Shown piece by piece: positions 8,297-17,619 of a stretch of DNA of 64,000 bases. Numbering within the stretch: position 1 is the first letter of the stretch; each line of letters begins with the position of its first letter. The DNA comes from Paracoccus contaminans (lineage in GTDB: Bacteria; Pseudomonadota; Alphaproteobacteria; Rhodobacterales; Rhodobacteraceae). The notes under the pieces are model-generated. The model had not been told where the DNA came from and did no database searches. It worked only from the letters and a program-made list of their open reading frames with translations. A program made the translations under genes and the position numbers. Location: contig NZ_CP020612.1 of NCBI RefSeq assembly GCF_002105555.1, positions 1,666,001 through 1,730,000 on the forward strand. The letters are read 5' to 3'.

Positions 8297-9271
8297 TCAG
8301 CCGGCGCACAGCCCCCGGCGCGCCGCGGCATATTGCGCGGCCAGCCCTTCGATCAGCGCGGCGGCGGGCTGCACCGAACGGACCGCGCCGATCCCCTGGC
8401 CCGATCCCCAGATCTGGCTCCATGCCTTGGGCTTGGCGCCGGCATCGCCCCGGCCGAAGTTCATCGCCGAGGCGTCCGCGCTGTCCAGCGCGTCCGGGTC
8501 CAGCCCCGCGGCCCGGATCGAGGGTTTGAGATAATTGCCGTGCACCCCCGTGAACAGGGGCGAATAGACGATGTCCTCGGCCCCGCAATCGACGATCATC
8601 TGCTTGTAGGCGGGATCGGCATTCGCCTCGGCGGCGGCGATGAAGGGGCTGCCGATATAGGCCAGATCGGCGCCCATGGCCTGCGCAGCAAGGATCGCCC
8701 CCCCGGTGGCGATCGAGCCCGACAGCAGCAGCGGCCCGTCGAAGAAGCTGCGGATTTCCTGGATCAGCGCAAAGGGCGACAGGCTGCCCGCATGCCCGCC
8801 CGCCCCGGCCGCGACCGCGATCAGCCCGTCCGCGCCCTTGTCCAGCGCCTTGCGGGCAAAGGTCGGGGTGATGACATCATGCAGCGTGATCGCGCCGCAG
8901 TCATGGGCGGCCTCGTTCACCTCGGGGCGCGCGCCCAGGCTGGTGATCCAGATCGGGACGCGGTGGCGGTGGCAGATCTCGACATCCCGGTCCAGCCGCG
9001 CATTGGAGCGGTGGACGATCTGGTTGACGGCAAAGGGCGCGGCGGGGCGGTCGGGATTGGCCTGGTTGTGCCGGTCCAGTTCCTCGGTGATGCGCGTCAG
9101 CCAGGCTTCAAGCAGCGGCGGCTCGCCCTCGGCCTCGCGCGCGTTCAGCGCGGGAAAGCTGCCGACGATGCCCGCCTTGCACTGGGCGATGACAAGATCG
9201 GGCACCGAGACGATGAACATGGGCGAGGCCACGACCGGTAGGCGCAGATTCGACAGGATGGGCGGCAGCAT
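8297..9271 (-). CDS. Nitronate monooxygenase-family flavoprotein
   Basis: 324 residues, TIM-barrel FMN enzyme of the 2-nitropropane dioxygenase/nitronate monooxygenase family. N-terminal PVVASPMFIVSVPDLVIAQCKAGIVGSFPALNAR, the GADGLIAVAAGAGGHAG glycine-rich FMN phosphate loop, and LLLSGSIATGGAILAAQAMGADLAYIGSPFIA are characteristic. Nitronate monooxygenases oxidise alkyl nitronates such as propionate-3-nitronate, but many members are annotated only by similarity and the substrate here is unknown. Start ATG 9271 is preceded by GGGGAAA; a longer in-frame extension lacks family similarity. The permease ends convergently just downstream. Confidence 0.87.
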   Translation of the reverse strand: MLPPILSNLRLPVVASPMFIVSVPDLVIAQCKAGIVGSFPALNAREAEGEPPLLEAWLTRITEELDRHNQANPDRPAAPFAVNQIVHRSNARLDRDVEICHRHRVPIWITSLGARPEVNEAAHDCGAITLHDVITPTFARKALDKGADGLIAVAAGAGGHAGSLSPFALIQEIRSFFDGPLLLSGSIATGGAILAAQAMGADLAYIGSPFIAAAEANADPAYKQMIVDCGAEDIVYSPLFTGVHGNYLKPSIRAAGLDPDALDSADASAMNFGRGDAGAKPKAWSQIWGSGQGIGAVRSVQPAAALIEGLAAQYAAARRGLCAG

Positions 9272-9341
9272 CGGATTTCCCCGCTCTAGGATGGGCCGAT
9301 GATGCGGGGCGCGCGCGCCCCGGCGCAACCCCGCCGCTGCG

Positions 9342-10397
9342 TCAATAAGGCAGGGGATGGGCGCGGTGAAAGGCGTCGATGGCCTTGTCCGCCTCGGCGT
9401 CCAGCCGCAGGCCCAGCCCGGCGATCAGGTGGTCAAGCTGGTCCGTATGCGTCGCCCCGATGATCGGGATCACAGGGAAGGGCCGCTGGCGGACAAAGGC
9501 GATGGCCGCATGCACGGGGTCGAGCCCCAGATCGCGCGCCATGTCCCCCCAGGCGGCGGCGGCGGCCAGCGCCCGGTCGGTGCGGCGGCCGCCCAGATCG
9601 CCCTTGCCGCCGTGCCGGCAGTCCACATCCGCCCGGCTGCCCGGCGGGATCGCGCCGCCGGCATATTTTCCGGTCAGCAGCCCCGCGGCCAGCGGCGAAT
9701 AGGCCAGCAGCGTAACATCCTCCTTCTGGCCCAGTTCGGCCAGGTCGGTGTCATAAAGGCGGCAGAGGGGGCCGTATTCGTTCTGGATTGCCACCACCCG
9801 CGGCCCGCCGGTGCGTTCCGCCGCGGCCAGCCAGGACATCGTGCCCCAGGCCGATTCGTTGGACAGGCCGAAGGCGCGCACCTTGCCCGCCGCCACCACA
9901 TCCTTCATCGCGGCAAGGATGCCGTCCATGTGGTCCTCAACCCGCGCCTTCGAGCTGCCGCGCGGATCAAACGTCCAGTTCTGGCGGAACGCATAGCCGC
10001 CCCGCTTGGGCCAGTGCAGCTGGTAGAGGTCGATCACGTCCGTCCGCAGGCGGCGCAGCGAATCGTCCACCGCCTGGGCGATGTTGTCGGGCGCAAATCC
10101 CTGGCCGCCGCGGCTGTGCCCGCCGTTCGGCCCGCTGATCTTGGTGGCGATCTCGACGCGGTCGCGGGCGCCGCGGGCGGCCAGCCAGGCGCCGATCACC
10201 TCCTCGCTGTGCCCATGGGTCGCGGCGGTCGCGGGGTTGACCGGATACATCTCGGCCGTGTCGAAAAAGGTGATCCCGGCCGCGACCGCCCGGTCCATCT
10301 GGGCGAAGGCCGCATCCTGGGGCGTATCCTTGCCGAAGGTCATCGTGCCGAGGCAGACCGCGCTGACCTCGATTTCGCCCAATTTGCACCTGTCCAT
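9342..10397 (-). CDS. Tas-like NADP-dependent aldo-keto reductase
   Basis: 351 residues, aldo-keto reductase (beta/alpha)8 barrel. Family marks: CLGTMTFG near the N-terminus, FFDTAEMYPV with the catalytic Asp and Tyr, EIATKISGPNGG with the catalytic Lys, and YQLHWPKRGG with the His. AEMYPV followed by a SEEVIGAWL segment, and the ATKISGP block, are closest to E. coli Tas. Three consecutive ATG codons occur; the third (10397) is placed best behind AGGGGG and gives MDRCKLGEIEVSAV, the usual start. Substrate unknown. Genes on both sides are on the same strand but spaced over 60 bp. Confidence 0.88.
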   Translation of the reverse strand: MDRCKLGEIEVSAVCLGTMTFGKDTPQDAAFAQMDRAVAAGITFFDTAEMYPVNPATAATHGHSEEVIGAWLAARGARDRVEIATKISGPNGGHSRGGQGFAPDNIAQAVDDSLRRLRTDVIDLYQLHWPKRGGYAFRQNWTFDPRGSSKARVEDHMDGILAAMKDVVAAGKVRAFGLSNESAWGTMSWLAAAERTGGPRVVAIQNEYGPLCRLYDTDLAELGQKEDVTLLAYSPLAAGLLTGKYAGGAIPPGSRADVDCRHGGKGDLGGRRTDRALAAAAAWGDMARDLGLDPVHAAIAFVRQRPFPVIPIIGATHTDQLDHLIAGLGLRLDAEADKAIDAFHRAHPLPY

Positions 10398-10459
10398 CAT
10401 CATCCCCCTGATCCGGCCGGGCGGCAACCTGCCAGCCGGACGAGGGCCATGCAAGCGGG

Positions 10460-11251
10460 TCAGTTCGCGCCTTGCGGGAACTGCCGGTCAAAGACGCGCC
10501 CCTCGGTATCCTCGGCATGGACGGTGACGGGCTGGCCGTTCGGCGCATAGGCCAGGCGAAAGACGGGGTTTTCAGAAATCGAGATGCCGCCCTCCATTGT
10601 CATCAGCAGGGCATCGCCCTGCTTGACGGCGATGGTGCGGACGAACTCGGCCGGGATGTCCAGCAGCGTGACCTGATCGCGCTGCAGCCCCGAAAAATTC
10701 GGGTGGCGGATCATCAGCTGGCCCATGGCGCGCGTTCCCACGGGTTCGGATTTCCAGCGCATCGCGCCGATGTCCTTGCGCGCATCCTCGCCCGAGCGGC
10801 CGGCGGGCGCCGCGCAGCCGCCCGATGCCTTGACGAAGCGCCCCGCCATCACCTGCCGTCCATCATTCAGCGTGGCGATGGCGCGCACATCGGAATAGGC
10901 GTTGACGCGGACCCGCAGTTCAAGGTCCAGCGGCGCGGCGGCAGGGCCGAAGGTGAATTCGGCGGCAACAGGCGCGGGGTTCTGGTCGATCACCAGCGCA
11001 AGCCGGGCGATCGGAGGCGCGCCGGGCGGCTGGGTCACGCGGACGGGGACCAGCGCGGGATTGTCGGCCCGCATCGGCGCCTCAAGGTTCAGGATGGCAG
11101 GATCGACGGGCGGTTCGGTTTCCGTCCCGATCACGGCAAGCCGCATCTCGTCCCAGGCAGGCGAGGGGCGCATCGGGTTGTCGGCCGCAGGGGCCGCCCC
11201 GGCAAGCAGCCCCAGGGCGGCTGCGGCGAGAAGCAGGCGGGATGCGATCAT
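10460..11251 (-). CDS. Quinoprotein dehydrogenase-associated SoxYZ-like carrier protein
   Basis: 263 residues. A cleavable signal peptide (MIASRLLLAAAALGLLAGAAPAA) indicates the periplasm. The rest resembles a SoxY-like domain ending in a conserved cysteine (KASGGCAAP, about residue 146) fused to a SoxZ-like immunoglobulin-type domain (MGQLMIRHPNFSG, VTLLDIPAEFVRTI). This matches the carrier family that accompanies PQQ-dependent alcohol dehydrogenase clusters, whose exact role is unclear. It is divergent from a metallohydrolase of the same PQQ-relay group across a 156-bp intergenic region, which supports the assignment. No PQQ dehydrogenase is in the window. Confidence 0.82.
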   Translation of the reverse strand: MIASRLLLAAAALGLLAGAAPAADNPMRPSPAWDEMRLAVIGTETEPPVDPAILNLEAPMRADNPALVPVRVTQPPGAPPIARLALVIDQNPAPVAAEFTFGPAAAPLDLELRVRVNAYSDVRAIATLNDGRQVMAGRFVKASGGCAAPAGRSGEDARKDIGAMRWKSEPVGTRAMGQLMIRHPNFSGLQRDQVTLLDIPAEFVRTIAVKQGDALLMTMEGGISISENPVFRLAYAPNGQPVTVHAEDTEGRVFDRQFPQGAN

Positions 11252-11407
11252 GGTGGCCTTCGGCCTTTCTGGGCGGCGCGGATGGGGCAAGCGTAAGCCT
11301 GCCAGCGCATCAGGCAACCCGACCAAGGTCGCAGGCGCGCGGATTTCAGGGGCGGCCCTGCGGCCGGGCGCGCATCATGGGGTGCATGCCGCCTTTTGGG
11401 GATCGCC

Positions 11408-12463
11408 ATGTTCGTGCCCGTCCTGACCGCCTGCCTTGCCGCCGCGCCGCATGACTGCGCGCCCCGGCTGCTGCCGGCGGGGGCGGGGGCGGACATGGCC
11501 GCCTGCCGCACGGCGGGCGAATCGGCAGCGGCGGCCTGGCTGGCCGCGCATCCCGGCCTGACGGGGCGGGGCTGGACCTGCGCGCCCCTTGACGCCGCCC
11601 CGGCGCTGGCGCTGATCGAGATCGCGCCGGGCGTCCTGGTCAGCCGGGGCGCGGATGAGCCGCTGTCGCCGGCCAATCGCGGGCGTATCGCCAATCTCGG
11701 CGTGGTCATCGGCGAGCGGCAGGTGGCCGTGATCGACCCAGGTGGCACGCGCGAGCAGGGCGAGGCGCTGCTGGCGGCGATCCGCGCGCGCACCGGCCTG
11801 CCGATCGGCCCGGTCATCCTGACCCATATGCACCCCGACCACATCGCGGGCGCCGAGGTCTTTGCCGAGGCGGGGGGCGAGGTGATCGCCGATGCGCGCC
11901 TGCCCGCGGCGCTGGCGCGGCGCCGCGCGGCCTGGATGGAAACGATCCCCGCCCAGATCGGCGCATCGGCATGGGCGGGAACGGCGCTGATCGATCCGGC
12001 CCGGACCGTCGCGGATGAAACGGTGATCGAGCTGGGCGGGACGGCGCTGACGCTGACCCCGGTGCCGGCCGCGCATACCGATACCGACCTGACGGTGCGC
12101 GATTCGCGATCAGGCACGCTGTTCACGGGCGATCTGGTGTTCCGCGGGCTGACACCCGTTGTCGATGCCTCGCTGTCCGGCTGGCTGGCCTGGCTGGCCG
12201 CGCCGGCGGCCGATACGGCCCATGTGGTGCCGGGCCACGGGCCGGTGGCGGCATCGCTGGTCGCGGCAACGGCCGATGAGGGCCGCTATCTTGCCGCGCT
12301 GCGGGATGCGGTGCGGGCCGCGCTGGACACAGGCCAGGGCCTGTCCGGGGCGGTTCCGGCGATCATGGCGGCGATGGCCCCGCTGGCGCCGGGATGGGCC
12401 GATTTCGAGGCGACCACCGCCCGCAATGCCGCCGCTGCTTGGGCCGAGATGGAATGGGAATGA
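11408..12463 (+). CDS. Quinoprotein relay system zinc metallohydrolase (type 2-like)
   Basis: 351 residues, metallo-beta-lactamase fold. Zinc-ligand motifs are intact: THMHPDH, PAAHTDTD, FTGDLVF and PGHGPVA. The N-terminus (MFVPVLTACLAAAPHDC) looks like a short export signal, consistent with a periplasmic protein. ATG 11408 follows GGGGA at 5 nt spacing. These metallohydrolases co-occur with PQQ-dependent dehydrogenases and the SoxYZ-like carrier, here encoded divergently. Reaction unknown. A general MBL hydrolase is the fallback annotation. Confidence 0.82.
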   Translation: MFVPVLTACLAAAPHDCAPRLLPAGAGADMAACRTAGESAAAAWLAAHPGLTGRGWTCAPLDAAPALALIEIAPGVLVSRGADEPLSPANRGRIANLGVVIGERQVAVIDPGGTREQGEALLAAIRARTGLPIGPVILTHMHPDHIAGAEVFAEAGGEVIADARLPAALARRRAAWMETIPAQIGASAWAGTALIDPARTVADETVIELGGTALTLTPVPAAHTDTDLTVRDSRSGTLFTGDLVFRGLTPVVDASLSGWLAWLAAPAADTAHVVPGHGPVAASLVAATADEGRYLAALRDAVRAALDTGQGLSGAVPAIMAAMAPLAPGWADFEATTARNAAAAWAEMEWE

Positions 12464-12692
12464 GCCGCCCTCTGCCCGCCTGGCCGGGGGGCAGGCCCTG
12501 CCCCTGCGTTCCGGGTGAGGCTCGCAGCGGCACAGGCAGGCCGAGGCGACGGGGGCCGGCAGGGGGCAGAGGCAGGGGGCAGGGCGGGCCGTCCTGTTTT
12601 CGCCTCTCCCCCTTATCGCCGATTGACCGACGCACCCCGCGGGCGCAGCATCCCCTTGCCCGGAGGAGGACCGGGCGAACGGAGGATGAGCG

Positions 12693-14219
12693 ATGCCCAA
12701 CGACCAGACCCACCCCTTCAAGGGGGTCAGCAACATGCCCTTTGCCAAACGCTATGACAATTTCATCGGCGGCAAGTGGGTGCCGCCGGTCAGCGGGCGC
12801 TATTTCCAGAACGCGACCCCCATCACCGGGATGGACATGGGCGAGATCGCCCGTTCGGACGAGGCGGACATCGGCCTGGCGCTGGACGCCGCGCACAAGG
12901 CCGCCGACGACTGGGGCCGGACCAGCGTGCAGGAACGATCGACCATCCTGCTGAAGATCGCCGACCGGATGGAGGCGAACCTCGAACTGCTCGCCACGGC
13001 CGAGACATGGGACAACGGCAAGCCGATCCGCGAGACGATGGCCGCCGACGTGCCGCTGGCGATCGACCATTTTCGCTATTTCGCGGGCGTGCTGCGCGCT
13101 CAGGAAGGCAGCCTGTCGCAGATCGACGACAACACCGTCGCCTATCACTTCCACGAGCCGCTGGGCGTCGTCGGGCAGATCATCCCGTGGAACTTTCCGC
13201 TGCTGATGGCCTGCTGGAAGCTGGCCCCGGCGCTGGCGGCGGGCAACTGCGTGGTGCTGAAACCAGCCGAACAGACACCGGCCTCGATCATGGTCTGGGC
13301 CGAGCTGATCGGCGATCTGCTGCCGGCGGGCGTTCTGAACATCGTCAACGGCTTCGGACTCGAGGCAGGCAAGCCGCTGGCGTCCTCGGACCGGATCGCC
13401 AAGATCGCCTTTACCGGCGAGACGTCGACGGGGCGGCTGATCATGCAGTATGCCTCGCAGAACCTGATCCCCGTGACGCTGGAACTGGGCGGCAAGTCGC
13501 CCAACGTGTTCTTTGCCGACGTGGCGCGCGAGGATGACGATTTCCTCGACAAGGCGCTGGAAGGCTTCACCATGTTCGCGCTGAACCAGGGCGAGGTCTG
13601 CACCTGTCCCTCGCGCGTGCTGGTGCAGGAATCGATCTATGAGCGGTTCATGGAAAAGGCGGTCAAGCGGACCGAGGCGATCAAGCAGGGCGACCCCCGC
13701 CAGGCCGACACCATGATCGGCGCGCAGGCCAGCAAGGAACAGCACGACAAGATCCGTTCCTATCTGGACATCGGCCGGAACGAGGGTGCCGAGGTGCTGA
13801 CCGGGGGCGGGGCTGCCGACCTGGGGGGCGAGCTGTCGTCGGGCTATTACATCAAGCCGACGATCTTCCGCGGCACCAACAAGATGCGCATCTTCCAGGA
13901 GGAGATCTTCGGCCCCGTGGTGTCGGTCACGACCTTCAAGGACGAGGCCGAGGCCCTGTCGATCGCCAATGACACGCTGTATGGTCTGGGCGCGGGCGTG
14001 TGGAGCCGCGACATGAACACCTGCTACCGGATGGGCCGCGGGATCAAGGCGGGCCGCGTGTGGGTGAACAACTATCACGCTTATCCCGCGCATTCGGCCT
14101 TTGGCGGCTACAAGCAGTCGGGCATCGGGCGCGAGACGCACAAGATGATGCTGGACCACTATCAGCAGACCAAGAACATGCTGGTCAGCTATTCTCCGTC
14201 CAAGCTGGGCTTTTTCTAA
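12693..14219 (+). CDS. NAD-dependent aldehyde dehydrogenase (AldA/ExaC-like)
   Basis: 508 residues, class I/II aldehyde dehydrogenase. Catalytic Cys303 lies in NQGEVCTCP, the general-base Glu in LELGGKSPN, and the NAD-binding glycines in [16 protein letters not shown] is also present. The C-terminal LGFF ending and overall pattern resemble ExaC/acetaldehyde dehydrogenases that act behind PQQ ethanol dehydrogenases. ATG 12693 has a strong GGAGGA site; an internal ATG ([11 protein letters not shown]) is a possible alternative. Placement after the PQQ-relay genes suggests a role in alcohol-derived aldehyde oxidation, which is inference. A repeat hairpin follows. Confidence 0.92.
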   Translation: MPNDQTHPFKGVSNMPFAKRYDNFIGGKWVPPVSGRYFQNATPITGMDMGEIARSDEADIGLALDAAHKAADDWGRTSVQERSTILLKIADRMEANLELLATAETWDNGKPIRETMAADVPLAIDHFRYFAGVLRAQEGSLSQIDDNTVAYHFHEPLGVVGQIIPWNFPLLMACWKLAPALAAGNCVVLKPAEQTPASIMVWAELIGDLLPAGVLNIVNGFGLEAGKPLASSDRIAKIAFTGETSTGRLIMQYASQNLIPVTLELGGKSPNVFFADVAREDDDFLDKALEGFTMFALNQGEVCTCPSRVLVQESIYERFMEKAVKRTEAIKQGDPRQADTMIGAQASKEQHDKIRSYLDIGRNEGAEVLTGGGAADLGGELSSGYYIKPTIFRGTNKMRIFQEEIFGPVVSVTTFKDEAEALSIANDTLYGLGAGVWSRDMNTCYRMGRGIKAGRVWVNNYHAYPAHSAFGGYKQSGIGRETHKMMLDHYQQTKNMLVSYSPSKLGFF

Positions 14220-14256
14220 GGCCGGCGGGCGGGGCCGCCGCGCCCCCGCCGCGCGG

Positions 14257-14311
14257 CCGGACCGGGGGCTTCGCGCCCCCGGACCCCCGCGGGATATTTG
14301 GTGCAGAAGAA
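14257..14311 (+). repeat. Hairpin repeat element, copy A
   Basis: Copy of a three-member family: an 8-bp GC stem (CCGGGGGC / GCCCCCGG, 14262-14282), then GGACCCCCGCGG, GATATTTG and TGCAGAAGAAG. It begins 38 bp after the aldehyde dehydrogenase stop, co-directional, and probably serves as its terminator. The other copies are at 47327-47366 and 61566-61614, both on the minus strand. Confidence 0.75.
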
Positions 14312-14390
14312 GCCCCCTGATGCGCGAACCGGGCAGCGGGCCGGCGCGTTGTGGCCTTCGCAGCAGGGCGGCACGGGTGAGGGGGCGGGC

Positions 14391-15452
14391 ATGGCAGCGG
14401 AATCGGGCAACATCGTCGATCCGCGGGATGCCGCCGAGAGCGCGGGCCTTGTCTATGTCAGCGATGCCGAGCCGGGCATCACCCGCCGCCGCGCCGGCAA
14501 GGGCTTCAGCTATCGCGGGCTGGACGGACGGCCCGTCAAGGACAAGGAGACGCTGGCCCGGATCCGTTCGCTGGCGATCCCGCCAGCCTATGCCGATGTG
14601 TGGATCTGCCCCGATCCGAACGGGCATATCCAGGCGACCGGCCGCGATGCCAAGGGCCGCAAGCAGTATCGCTATCACCCCCGCTTCCGCGAGGTGCGCG
14701 ACGGCACCAAGTATGAACACATGCTGGACTTTGCCGCCGCCCTGCCCGGCCTGCGGGCGCGGGTGGACAGGGACATGAGCCTGCGCGGGATGCCGCGCGA
14801 AAAGGTGCTGGCCACGGTGGTGCATCTGCTGGAAACGACCATGATCCGCGTCGGCAATGCCGATTATGTCCGGCAGAACAAGTCGCACGGGCTGACCACG
14901 CTGAACGACCGGCACGTGAAGGTTTCGGGTTCCGAGATGCGCTTTCGCTTCAAGGGCAAGTCGGGCAAGGAATGGGATCTGGGCCTGCGTGACCGGCGCG
15001 TGGCGCGCATCGTCAAGGCCAGCCAGGAACTGCCGGGCCAGCACCTGTTCCAGTATCTCGACGAAGATGGCGAGCGCCGCGCGGTCACCTCGGGCGACGT
15101 GAATGCCTATCTGCGCGAGATTTCCGGCACCGCCATCACGGCCAAGGATTTCCGCACCTGGACGGGCACTGTGCTGGCCGCGCTCGCGCTGGCGGAATAC
15201 GAAAAGGCCGACAGCGCCGCAGCCGCCAAACGCAATGTGCGCGCCGCGATCGAGCGGGTCGCCGCCCGTCTGGGCAATACCCCGGCCATCTGCCGCAAAT
15301 GCTATGTCCATCCGCAGGTCATCGACAGCTATCTGGCCGATGAACTGGTGCTGGAACTGCAGGCCGAGATCGAGGAGGAGCTGGAGGGTGCCGCCCTGCG
15401 CGCCGAGGAGCGCATGGTGCTTGATTTCCTCAAGACCCGCCTGGCAGCCTAG
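14391..15452 (+). CDS. DNA topoisomerase IB
   Basis: 353 residues, poxvirus-like bacterial type IB topoisomerase that relaxes supercoils through a 3'-phosphotyrosine. Conserved blocks: [55 protein letters not shown] with the catalytic Arg, the KDFRTWTGT box, and the C-terminal [15 protein letters not shown] with the nucleophile Tyr. ATG 14391 (MAAESGN) is chosen because upstream codons lack family similarity and overlap the repeat tail. Stands alone between intergenic spacers, as often in alphaproteobacteria. Confidence 0.92.
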   Translation: MAAESGNIVDPRDAAESAGLVYVSDAEPGITRRRAGKGFSYRGLDGRPVKDKETLARIRSLAIPPAYADVWICPDPNGHIQATGRDAKGRKQYRYHPRFREVRDGTKYEHMLDFAAALPGLRARVDRDMSLRGMPREKVLATVVHLLETTMIRVGNADYVRQNKSHGLTTLNDRHVKVSGSEMRFRFKGKSGKEWDLGLRDRRVARIVKASQELPGQHLFQYLDEDGERRAVTSGDVNAYLREISGTAITAKDFRTWTGTVLAALALAEYEKADSAAAAKRNVRAAIERVAARLGNTPAICRKCYVHPQVIDSYLADELVLELQAEIEEELEGAALRAEERMVLDFLKTRLAA

Positions 15453-15739
15453 CACGCGCCGCCGGGGCCGCGGGCGTGGTTTCATTACGCGGTGTGGCTG
15501 GGCCGGGCGCCTTTTGCGGCGGCGGGCGGCACCGCGCCGATGCCGGCCGCGGCCGGCCTGCACCTGAGGCCCGGCGCGCCTTTGGAACCCGGCCTGCACC
15601 GGCCCCAAGGGGCGGCGGGCCATCGGCGGGCTGTCGGCCCCCGGACGCGCGCGGCCCTTGCATGGGCCGGCGCCGCACGGCAAACGGCGGGGGCGGCGCA
15701 TCTGCGCGGCGAGGGGCGCTGCGGCTTTGGGGGGACTGG

Positions 15740-16645
15740 ATGATGCACAGGGTTTTCATCGACGGCGAGGCCGGCACAACCGGATTGCAGATCCGCGAGC
15801 GTCTGCAGGCGCGCCCTGATATCGCCCTGATCCAGATCGACCCTGCCCGCCGCAAGGATGCCGATGCCCGGCGCGAGGCGCTGGCCGCGGCCGATGTCGC
15901 GATCCTCTGCCTGCCCGACCAGGCCGCGCGCGAGGCGGTGGTGCTGGCCGAGGGGCTGGACACGCGCTTCATCGACGCATCGACCGCCCACCGGGTGGCC
16001 GAAGGCTGGGTCTATGGCTTTCCCGAGCTGTCGGCGCAAACCCGCGCGGCCATCCCCGCTGCGCGGCTGGTGTCCAACCCCGGCTGCTATGCCACCGGCG
16101 CCATCGCGCTGGCCGCGCCGCTGATCGCCGCGGGTATGGTCGCGCCCGACGAGATCGCCTCGATCAATGCGGTGTCAGGCTATACCGGCGGCGGCAAGGA
16201 GATGATCGCCGAGATGGAGGCCGAGACCGCCCCGGCGCATTTCGCCTATGCGCTGGGCCAGACGCACAAGCACCTGCCCGAGATCATGCTGCGCGCCGGC
16301 ATGACGCGGCGGCCGGTCTTTGCGCCCGCTGTCGGCAACTTTGCGCAGGGGATGATCGTGCAGATCCCCCTGATGCTGGCCGGGCGCAGCCTTGCCGAGC
16401 TGCGGGCCGCGCTGGCGGGCCATTACGCGGGCAGCCGCTTTGTCCGCGTGGTCGATCCGGCAGCCCGCGTCGTTCCCACCGCGCTGAACGGCACCAACGG
16501 GCTGGAACTGTCGGTGCATGGCAGCGACGAGAACGGCTGCGCGGTGCTGGTGGCGGTGCTGGACAATCTGGGCAAGGGCGCATCCGGCGCGGCGGTGCAG
16601 AACCTCAACCTGATGATCGGCGCAAACGAGGACGCGGGGCTTTGA
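15740..16645 (+). CDS. argC: N-acetyl-gamma-glutamyl-phosphate reductase, type 2
   Basis: 301 residues, the shorter type 2 ArgC. Third step of arginine synthesis: NADPH reduction of N-acetylglutamyl phosphate to the semialdehyde. [17 protein letters not shown] is the NADP-binding N-terminus typical of type 2, SNPGCYATG holds catalytic Cys116, and [11 protein letters not shown] and [10 protein letters not shown] complete the active site. The start at 15740 (or 15743) follows GGGGGGA. The 287-bp upstream spacer shows no gene. A hairpin follows the stop. Confidence 0.93.
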   Translation: MMHRVFIDGEAGTTGLQIRERLQARPDIALIQIDPARRKDADARREALAAADVAILCLPDQAAREAVVLAEGLDTRFIDASTAHRVAEGWVYGFPELSAQTRAAIPAARLVSNPGCYATGAIALAAPLIAAGMVAPDEIASINAVSGYTGGGKEMIAEMEAETAPAHFAYALGQTHKHLPEIMLRAGMTRRPVFAPAVGNFAQGMIVQIPLMLAGRSLAELRAALAGHYAGSRFVRVVDPAARVVPTALNGTNGLELSVHGSDENGCAVLVAVLDNLGKGASGAAVQNLNLMIGANEDAGL

Positions 16646-16650
16646 CCCGC

Positions 16651-16674
16651 CCGCCCCTTATGGGGGCAGGGCGG
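16651..16674 (+). terminator. Terminator-like hairpin after argC
   Basis: CCGCCC / GGGCGG stem with an alternative inner stem GCCCC-TTAT-GGGG, 5 bp after the argC stop and followed by TT. Moderate only, because the T-tract is short. Confidence 0.4.
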
Positions 16675-16732
16675 TTGCCTGACGGGGTCGGCGTCCGGGC
16701 CGAAGGGCAGGGGGCGTTCGCGGGGGCGGGTG

Positions 16733-16984
16733 TCAGTCGGCCTTGATCTGCCGCGCCTCGCCGATCAGCATGATGGGGATGCCGTCCCGGATTGGAAAGG
16801 CCAGCCCCGCGGCCTGCGACACAAGCTCCTGCCGCGCCGCGTCATAATCCAGCCGGCCATGGGTCAGCGGGCAGACCAGCGCCTCGAGCATGTGGCGATC
16901 AAACAGGGGGGGCGCGAGCCGGTGATCGGGCGGCGCCGTTCCCGGGGACGGGAAATCGCCCTGGGCCTGGGGGCTGTCGGTCAT
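16733..16984 (-). CDS. Trm112-family small protein
   Basis: 83 residues. The core [22 protein letters not shown]...[19 protein letters not shown] is the Trm112/YcaR family fold, in bacteria a small protein of unclear function, sometimes linked to methyltransferases or LPS genes. The first 30 residues are a Pro-rich extension. It lies 3 bp downstream of the LON-domain gene and is probably cotranscribed with it and the thioredoxin gene. Confidence 0.85.
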   Translation of the reverse strand: MTDSPQAQGDFPSPGTAPPDHRLAPPLFDRHMLEALVCPLTHGRLDYDAARQELVSQAAGLAFPIRDGIPIMLIGEARQIKAD

Positions 16985-16987
16985 GGG

Positions 16988-17617
16988 TCAGTGCAGCCTT
17001 TCATCGTCGCCGCCATGCAGCGCATATTCCATCAGCCCGTCCAGGATCGCCCGCCGCTCGGCCAGGGTCGGGGCCTCGATCAGGGCCTGCTTTTCCTCGA
17101 CCCCCAGCGGCAGCAGCATCGACAGGCTGTTGATGAGCAGCTCGTTGCCCGCCTCCTCGGCCGCGTTCCAATCGGTGGAGAGGCTGTGCGCCGCCATATA
17201 GCGCCCCAGCCGTTCCATGAAGGCCGGCCGGTCAAAGCCGGGGTCGTCCGGCTCGGCCGTGCGGCGGTCGGCGGCATAGCCGCCCCAGTCCACGCGGCCG
17301 CGCAGATAGGGGGTGAAGCCCTCGATCACCTCGTCCAGCCGGAAACGCGACACCGCCCTGAGCGAGATCATCATGCGCCCGTCGTCATCCTCGGAGAACA
17401 TGGTGACACGGCCGGCGGTGCCGACATTGGCCAGCCCCTCGCCGATGGGCTGGATCATCCCGATCAGCCGCTCGCCCGAACGCAGCACATCCTCCATCAT
17501 CTGCAGATAGCGCGGCTCGAAGATGTGCAGCGGCAGCCGCGTGCGCGGCAGCAGCACCGCGCCCGGCAGGGGAAACAGCGGCACCACGCCCGGCAGGGCC
17601 GGCAGGCTGCCCGGCAT
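16988..17617 (-). CDS. LON N-terminal domain protein
   Basis: 209 residues with only the substrate-binding LON N-terminal (PUA-like) domain: VPLFPLPGAVLLPRTRLPLHIFEPRY, GERLIGMIQP, GTAGRV, MMISLRAVSRFRL. There is no AAA+ or protease domain, so it is not a Lon protease but the stand-alone YcaM/LonN type found in alphaproteobacteria. Begins 2 bp after the stop of the thioredoxin-TPR gene, indicating one operon. Function unknown; peptide binding is inferred from the domain. Confidence 0.88.
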   Translation of the reverse strand: MPGSLPALPGVVPLFPLPGAVLLPRTRLPLHIFEPRYLQMMEDVLRSGERLIGMIQPIGEGLANVGTAGRVTMFSEDDDGRMMISLRAVSRFRLDEVIEGFTPYLRGRVDWGGYAADRRTAEPDDPGFDRPAFMERLGRYMAAHSLSTDWNAAEEAGNELLINSLSMLLPLGVEEKQALIEAPTLAERRAILDGLMEYALHGGDDERLH

Positions 17618-17619
17618 CG

